A stretch of DNA of 11,195 nucleotides from JASFRI01 sp050115015 (lineage in GTDB: Bacteria > Acidobacteriota > Polarisedimenticolia > CBDVAL01): assembly GCA_050115015.1 (NCBI GenBank), contig JASFRI010000113.1:1-11195 (forward strand). The letters are read 5' to 3'. The notes under the pieces were generated by a model. It had not been told where the DNA came from. It made no database searches and saw only the letters and a list, made by a program, of their open reading frames with translations. Both the position numbers and the translations under genes were made by a program. Below are positions 7,195 through 11,195 of the stretch, piece by piece (positions within the stretch are counted from its first letter, which is position 1; the number at the start of each line of letters is the position of its first letter).

Positions 7195-8601
7195 TCAGTC
7201 CCGCGCCGTCGCCTTGGCGAGGAACGCCTCGGGATCGGCCTCGAAGCGCTCCTTGCAGCCCTCGTGGCAGAAGAAAAACTCCATGCCGTCCCGCTCGCTG
7301 ACGAGGCCCGCGGCCCGGGCCTCCCCCTCGTCCACGGTCATGCCGCATACGGGGTCCACGTGCTCCGCCGGCGCGGCGTCGCCCCCGGCGGTGCGCATGC
7401 GGCTCTCGGAATCGAGCAGGAAGTTCCCGGAGACCACCACCCGTTCGCCCGGCTCCAGCCCGTGGACGATCTGCACGCGGCCGCCGAGAGCCCCGCCGGT
7501 ATGGACTTCCCGGCGCTCGAAGCGCCCCTCCCCCTGATCGACGTAGACGGCGCGGGTGCGGCCGGTGTCGACCACGGCGCCCACCGGCACGGAGATCGTC
7601 TCGGGGGTGCGCACCGGCACATCCACATCCACCAGCATGCCCGGGATCAGGACTCCGTCCGGGTTCCGGACCTCGAAACGGATGCGCATCCCGTTCAGGT
7701 CCGTGTCGAACTCCCGGGAGGCGGGCCCGGTCCGGGCGGGGTACCGGCGGTCGCGCCCGGGGACGAGGATGGTCGCCTCCGGCCGCTCCGGGAGCAGGTC
7801 CATGTCCTCGTTCAGGACGTCCGCCAGGACGAAGACCTGCTCCAGATCGGCGATGATGAACAGCGGGAAGGTGGTGCGGTACTCCTGTCCGAGGACGGCG
7901 TCCCGCGCCAGCACGTAACCCGCGGCAGGGGAGCGGATGTCGAGAGCCGGCTTTGTCCGCCGCGTTCGCTCGATCTCCTGGATCTCCGCCTCGGTCAGGC
8001 CGTAATTGCGCAGCGATCGCGCCAGGGTGCGCACCCGTCGCATCTGCTGCTCGAGCTGCGGACCGGGGTCCTTGGCCTGCTTCAGGTCGTCCAGCTTGTT
8101 CAGCTCCTCCACGAGGACCCACTGGGCGTTGACCGAGGCGTCGCTGGAGAGCGACAGCAGCACGTCCCCCTCCCGGACCAGGCTGCCCACGCCGGCGGGG
8201 CTCAGGGTATGGACCCTACCGACCACCTCGGACTCCACCACGTGCACCCGGCGTTCGTCGGCGGCGACCTCGCCCGGCAGCCGCAGCACGCCCTCGACGA
8301 CTGCGGGCTCGACGGTCTCGACGACGATCCCGACGAACTGCCGGCGATCGGCGGGGACATGGATCGTCTGGCCGAGGCCGGCCGCCGGATCCAGGGCATC
8401 CTGGCCCGCATAGACCGGCTCCAGCGGCATGCCGCAGGGCGCGATGCCCGGCTCCGGCGAGCGGAACGACGGGTTCATCGGGTCGACCCAGTAGAGCACC
8501 TCGCGCTCCGCGGGCGGTTTCACCCGGTCGTGGAGGAGCCATCCCCCGACCAGGGCCGCGACGGCGACCAGGAGGGTGACGGCGAGGGGCGGTCTTCGCA
8601 T
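7195..8601 (-). CDS. cusB: CusB-type periplasmic adaptor with N-terminal HMBD and C-terminal YHS metal-binding domain
   Basis: The 468-residue membrane-fusion protein links the RND pump to an outer-membrane channel. Order of parts: signal anchor 1-22 (LAVTLLVAVAALVGGWLL); a heavy-metal-binding segment 36-64 (YWVDPMNPSFRSPEPGIAPCGMPLEP) that aligns with the E. coli CusB segment WYDPMYP...MDMDLVP and offers Met42, Cys56 and Met58 as soft-metal ligands; the barrel-sandwich lipoyl/beta-barrel core interrupted by a short helical hairpin at about 155-215; the family signature VVVSGNFLLDSESRM (388-402); and a YHS domain at 414-463 with DPVCGMTV, Cys419, Cys445 and Cys449. YHS domains are known from copper ATPases and metal-handling proteins; one fused to the adaptor's C-terminus is not part of E. 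coli CusB. ATG at 8601 has a GAGGA about 11 bases upstream. No cusC lies in the window. Confidence 0.92.
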   Translation of the reverse strand: MRRPPLAVTLLVAVAALVGGWLLHDRVKPPAEREVLYWVDPMNPSFRSPEPGIAPCGMPLEPVYAGQDALDPAAGLGQTIHVPADRRQFVGIVVETVEPAVVEGVLRLPGEVAADERRVHVVESEVVGRVHTLSPAGVGSLVREGDVLLSLSSDASVNAQWVLVEELNKLDDLKQAKDPGPQLEQQMRRVRTLARSLRNYGLTEAEIQEIERTRRTKPALDIRSPAAGYVLARDAVLGQEYRTTFPLFIIADLEQVFVLADVLNEDMDLLPERPEATILVPGRDRRYPARTGPASREFDTDLNGMRIRFEVRNPDGVLIPGMLVDVDVPVRTPETISVPVGAVVDTGRTRAVYVDQGEGRFERREVHTGGALGGRVQIVHGLEPGERVVVSGNFLLDSESRMRTAGGDAAPAEHVDPVCGMTVDEGEARAAGLVSERDGMEFFFCHEGCKERFEADPEAFLAKATARD

Positions 8602-8844
8602 GGGATCGTGTGTCCTCGATTGGCGGCGGGGCGTCCTCCCGGTCCCGCGTTCTGCGGGGAGCGGCGGTCCCCACGAGCATGTTACCGAATCCGGATGGGG
8701 CGCACACCCGGAGCCCGCAGGGTGCGAGGGACCCGTGCCCGGTCGGGGAGCGGACGGGGGTGCCCGGCGAGAATCCGACCGTCTGCCGGGGGACGGCCGG
8801 TGCGGGATGCCTGGAGAATCGCCCCCGGACGGGCGTTGGCGTTC
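8602..8844. other. 243-bp leader region of the cusBA unit
   Basis: No gene is supported here. Read on the minus strand towards cusB, it offers a TAACAT (complement of 8679-8684) as a possible -10, without a good -35 hexamer 17 bp upstream. I found no CueR/MerR-type dyad and no riboswitch core. A small hairpin CCGTC/GACGG (8779-8783 and 8792-8796) and a repeated GAGAATC (8769-8775, 8814-8820) lie just downstream of the DNRLRE gene. The length suggests cusBA has its own promoter. Confidence 0.4.
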
Positions 8845-9528
8845 CTAGCGGCCCGGCAGGGAGTAGGTGATCTCGAGGGCCGGCCGCAGGGCCGGATCCG
8901 ACTCCTCGCGGCTCGCGAAGCTCTTCACGTTCTGCGCCGTCGTCTCGTCCCCGATCAGGACCCAGCCGAAGTTCCGGTGGGGGGCCGCCAGCCACATCCG
9001 CACGTCCGCCGCCATCTTCGGGGTGCCCTCCCAGGTGTAGAAACCGGAGCTTCCCACCTCCCGCGCGCCGCTGTCGGCGGTGACGAACTGACCTCCGGGA
9101 GACACCCAGTAGGCGTCGTCGAAGAACGTGTGGATCCAGGTGGCGTCTCCCGGCGCGGCGTCGTCGCCGCTACCGCCCGCCGCGTAGGAGTTCCCCTCGC
9201 CCCAGTCCGCCAGGACCCGGTGCAGGCCGATCACGCGCGGGGTGGGGTTGCTGGAAGTCATGTGGAGGGTCAGACGGGCGTCGAGCACGCGGGCGTTCCG
9301 CGGCAGGGCCGCGGCGACGTCGAAGCGCAGGAGCGCGCGGCGCACGCTGTTCTGGCCCTGGTTCGTCCGGCCGACGAAGAAGACCGGGCCGGACCCGTTT
9401 CCCAGCGCGCCGTCCGGGTCCTGGATGAGGGTGGCGTCCCGGTCCGCCTCGACGAGGACGGTCTCCGCGGTCGCGGAGAGGGGCGCGGCCAGTAGCAGCA
9501 CGGTGATGCCGACTCGCAGGGCGTTCAT
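8845..9528 (-). CDS. Secreted DNRLRE-domain (CBM96-like) protein
   Basis: A 227-residue protein: signal peptide 1-21 (VGITVLLLAAPLSATA, cleavage probably before ETV) and then one DNRLRE-type beta-jelly-roll domain filling the rest. Typical stretches are RRALLRFDVAAALP (63-76), ARLTLHM (84-90), GLHRVLADWGEG (101-112), TWIHTFFDDAYW (130-141), FYTWEG (163-168), NFGWVLIGDE (186-195) and SFASREESDPALRPALEITY (203-222). Such domains occur on exported proteins of environmental bacteria, and some are annotated as carbohydrate binding (CBM96); a ligand cannot be read from the sequence. There is no catalytic motif, membrane anchor or sorting tail, so it is presumably released. GGAGG lies four bases before the ATG (complement of 9533-9537), a strong start. 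It is 138 bp downstream of the peptidase gene on the same strand; whether they share a message is unclear. Confidence 0.85.
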   Translation of the reverse strand: MNALRVGITVLLLAAPLSATAETVLVEADRDATLIQDPDGALGNGSGPVFFVGRTNQGQNSVRRALLRFDVAAALPRNARVLDARLTLHMTSSNPTPRVIGLHRVLADWGEGNSYAAGGSGDDAAPGDATWIHTFFDDAYWVSPGGQFVTADSGAREVGSSGFYTWEGTPKMAADVRMWLAAPHRNFGWVLIGDETTAQNVKSFASREESDPALRPALEITYSLPGR

Positions 9529-9666
9529 GGGGCCTCCTCAGGTCACGGCGGCAATGTACGTCCTACCACGACGCGCTGCCAGTCGCAAAACCCATGTTCC
9601 GGTGGCAATTCCGAGGAACCGGAGGAGGGGCGCTCGCCGCGGGACGGTGGATACCGACCCCGGGCG

Positions 9667-11166
9667 CTACGGCCGCCGCCCCCGCCGCCCGGCCTCCCAG
9701 TCCTCCCACATCCCGAACGCCTTCATCTCCGCGTCCAGCCCCGTCTCCTCGAGGAGCCCCTCGATCGCCTCCCGGGACTGCCGCGGACCCGGGCGATCCT
9801 CGCGGTTCGCGATCCCGACGACGGTAACCGCCGCGTAGGCCGCATGCCGCTTCAGGGCGAAGAGGTCCACCTTGTCAAAGGTGTCGGAGGAGGCGTGGTA
9901 GTTGACCATGTAGTTGGCCTCCTCCTGGTTCGCGAGCAGCGTCGGTACCCCCTCCAGGAGAAAGTCGATGTGGTCGGTCCCCGTGCTGGCGTCGAGGGTG
10001 TGGGCGCCCATCCCCCAGGAGTCCAGAGGCGCCAGGACCTCGCGCACCGCGGCCTCGATGTCGCCGCGGCCGCCGAGGGAGTAGCCGGTGACGGGACCGG
10101 TGCCGGAGTCGAAGTTCACGTAGGCGACGAGGTCGTCGAGCTCCTCGCGGTGGTCCCGGGCGTAGGCCCAGGAGCCGAAGAGCCCCTGCTCCTCGCCGTT
10201 CCACAGGGCGAAGCGCAGCGTCCGGCGCGGCCGGATGCCCGCCGCGCGGACGGCGCGGGCCACCTCCACGACCAGGGCGCAGTTGGCGCCGTTGTCCAGG
10301 GCGCCGGAGCCCAGCTCCCAGGAGTCCAGGTGCGCCCCGATCATCACCACCTCCTCGGGCTTCTCGTCCCCGAGGATCTCCGCGAGGACGTTCTCGGCGT
10401 CGAAGGGGCCGCCGACCTGGTTGGGCATCGTCAGACGGGCGCGCACCGCCTGGCCCGCGGCGAGGAAGCGCGATATCCGGAGGGCGTCCTCCCGGGCCAC
10501 CAGCGCCTGGGGGATGACGTCGGGCTGGCCGTCGAAGGCGTTCTGGTGGCGGTAGAGCAGGTCGTGCTCCCGGGAGGAGGTCCACAGGATCCCCGCGGCG
10601 CCGGCCTCTTGGGCCCGCGCGATGATCGGCCCGGCGCGGAAGTACTCCTCGAACAGGTCCATCCAGGTGTGAAGGACGGGGGAGTGGACCAGCAGCAAGT
10701 TCCCGCGCGCGGCCGCTCCGGCGGTCGCGAAGGCCGCCTGGTCACCGTCCCCGACGTCCACCACCGCCGCCTCGATCCCCCCGTCGGGGGTGGGGGGCGA
10801 CCACCCCAGGGAGACGACCCGTACGCCGAAGGGTACCGGCGCGAGCACCTCCAGCCGGGTGTCCCCCTCCGCCCACCGCGTGGGCATGGTGAACGCCTCC
10901 GTCGCCACGGTGTCGACGCCGGCGCGGCGGAACGCGTCCACGGCCCACCGGACGCCACGGCGGTTGGCCTCGCTGCCGGTCATGCGACCGCCGATCTCGT
11001 CGGTCAGGACTCGCAGGTCCTCCTCGATGGGGGACGGCCCCATGACGACGCCGAGCAACCGCTCGGCGACGGCCGCCGGGCCGTCCTGCGGGATCGCGAG
11101 CGGGATGGCGGCGAGGAGTCCGAGGCCGAGGATGCAGAGAACGGCTGTCCTTTGACGGATGCGCAT
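9667..11166 (-). CDS. Secreted M28-family zinc exopeptidase, carboxypeptidase-Q-like, with inserted PA domain
   Basis: The 499-residue enzyme has an N-terminal signal sequence (TAVLCILGLGLLAAIPLA, 7-24) and the M28 fold. A complete co-catalytic dizinc site is visible: His279 and Asp281 (GAHLDSWELGSGALDNG), bridging Asp291, catalytic Glu325 and ligand Glu326 (WNGEEQGLFGS), Asp353 (YVNFDSGTG) and His424 (NYHASSDTFDKVD). Residues about 130-250 form a protease-associated (PA) insert (RGNLLLVHSP, AQEAGAAGILWTSS). The length and HxDSWxxGxGAxDxG wording match the plasma glutamate carboxypeptidase (CPQ) branch, which releases amino acids from short peptides. It should act in the periplasm or outside the cell, a plausible partner for the M12-like endoprotease on the other strand. 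AGGAG (complement of 11172-11176) lies five bases before the ATG. The last 40 or so residues are a charged tail. Family call is firm; substrate is unknown. Confidence 0.92.
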   Translation of the reverse strand: MRIRQRTAVLCILGLGLLAAIPLAIPQDGPAAVAERLLGVVMGPSPIEEDLRVLTDEIGGRMTGSEANRRGVRWAVDAFRRAGVDTVATEAFTMPTRWAEGDTRLEVLAPVPFGVRVVSLGWSPPTPDGGIEAAVVDVGDGDQAAFATAGAAARGNLLLVHSPVLHTWMDLFEEYFRAGPIIARAQEAGAAGILWTSSREHDLLYRHQNAFDGQPDVIPQALVAREDALRISRFLAAGQAVRARLTMPNQVGGPFDAENVLAEILGDEKPEEVVMIGAHLDSWELGSGALDNGANCALVVEVARAVRAAGIRPRRTLRFALWNGEEQGLFGSWAYARDHREELDDLVAYVNFDSGTGPVTGYSLGGRGDIEAAVREVLAPLDSWGMGAHTLDASTGTDHIDFLLEGVPTLLANQEEANYMVNYHASSDTFDKVDLFALKRHAAYAAVTVVGIANREDRPGPRQSREAIEGLLEETGLDAEMKAFGMWEDWEAGRRGRRP

Positions 11167-11195
11167 GGTCTCTCCTGCTGCGGGTGAGGTCCATG

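Noticed and set aside
3794..8122. 1442-codon open frame on the minus strand
   Set aside because: It runs through cusA and half of cusB in another frame. The Arg/Pro/Gly-rich product has no domain; it is a shadow of high third-position GC.
8602..8844. Metal- or cofactor-responsive riboswitch or MerR-type operator upstream of cusB
   Set aside because: No conserved riboswitch core and no spaced dyad like a CueR box were found; only short repeats common in GC-rich DNA.
6685..9495. 936-codon open frame on the plus strand
   Set aside because: It lies opposite cusA, cusB and the DNRLRE gene, all with recognised domains. Its His/Asp/Gly/Arg-rich translation has no known motif and is the expected antisense shadow of GC-rich codons.
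9844..11187. 447-codon plus-strand frame opposite the M28 peptidase
   Set aside because: The minus strand has a complete set of M28 metal ligands, a signal peptide and a ribosome binding site; the antisense product shows none of these.
1..11195. CRISPR array, defence system or prophage
   Set aside because: No regularly spaced repeats, nuclease, integrase or phage structural genes are present.

Overview
The window looks like chromosomal DNA of a very GC-rich, Gram-negative-type bacterium. The Gram-negative inference rests on a tripartite-type RND pump and several secreted proteins. The C-terminal module of the metalloprotease (ending EGSYGRSS..GERSP..C..QAIGGCP) and the stand-alone DNRLRE/CBM96-like protein are types I associate with Acidobacteriota such as Thermoanaerobaculia and relatives. 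That taxonomic guess is recall, not a search result.

Layout. The plus strand (1-3591) carries the 3' end of a SpoIIE/PP2C-type phosphatase, a cytosolic metallo-beta-lactamase-fold protein with a degenerate metal motif, and a large secreted M12-like (metzincin) protease. A 306-bp gap before the protease holds a good sigma-54 -24/-12 match. The minus strand (11166-3925) carries, in transcription order, a secreted M28 aminopeptidase/carboxypeptidase-Q-like enzyme, a small secreted DNRLRE-domain protein, a CusB/CzcB-type adaptor and a CusA-type heavy-metal RND pump. The adaptor and pump genes are 12 bp apart and form an obvious two-gene unit. No outer-membrane factor (CusC) gene is present.

The protease gene and cusA converge. 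Between them lies a 218-bp non-coding element with 20-bp imperfect terminal inverted repeats, flanked by a TTGA direct repeat. It appears to have inserted exactly at the protease stop codon without altering the protein. It contains a long imperfect hairpin and looks like an undescribed MITE-like element.

Functionally, the window combines monovalent-metal (Cu/Ag) export with extracellular protein degradation: an endoprotease and an exopeptidase on opposite strands. The adaptor has metal-binding motifs at both ends, an N-terminal HMBD and a C-terminal YHS domain, and is the most interesting protein architecture here. I see no CRISPR array, tRNA, rRNA, complete insertion sequence or defence system. 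Most of the window is ordinary core and secreted-enzyme content.
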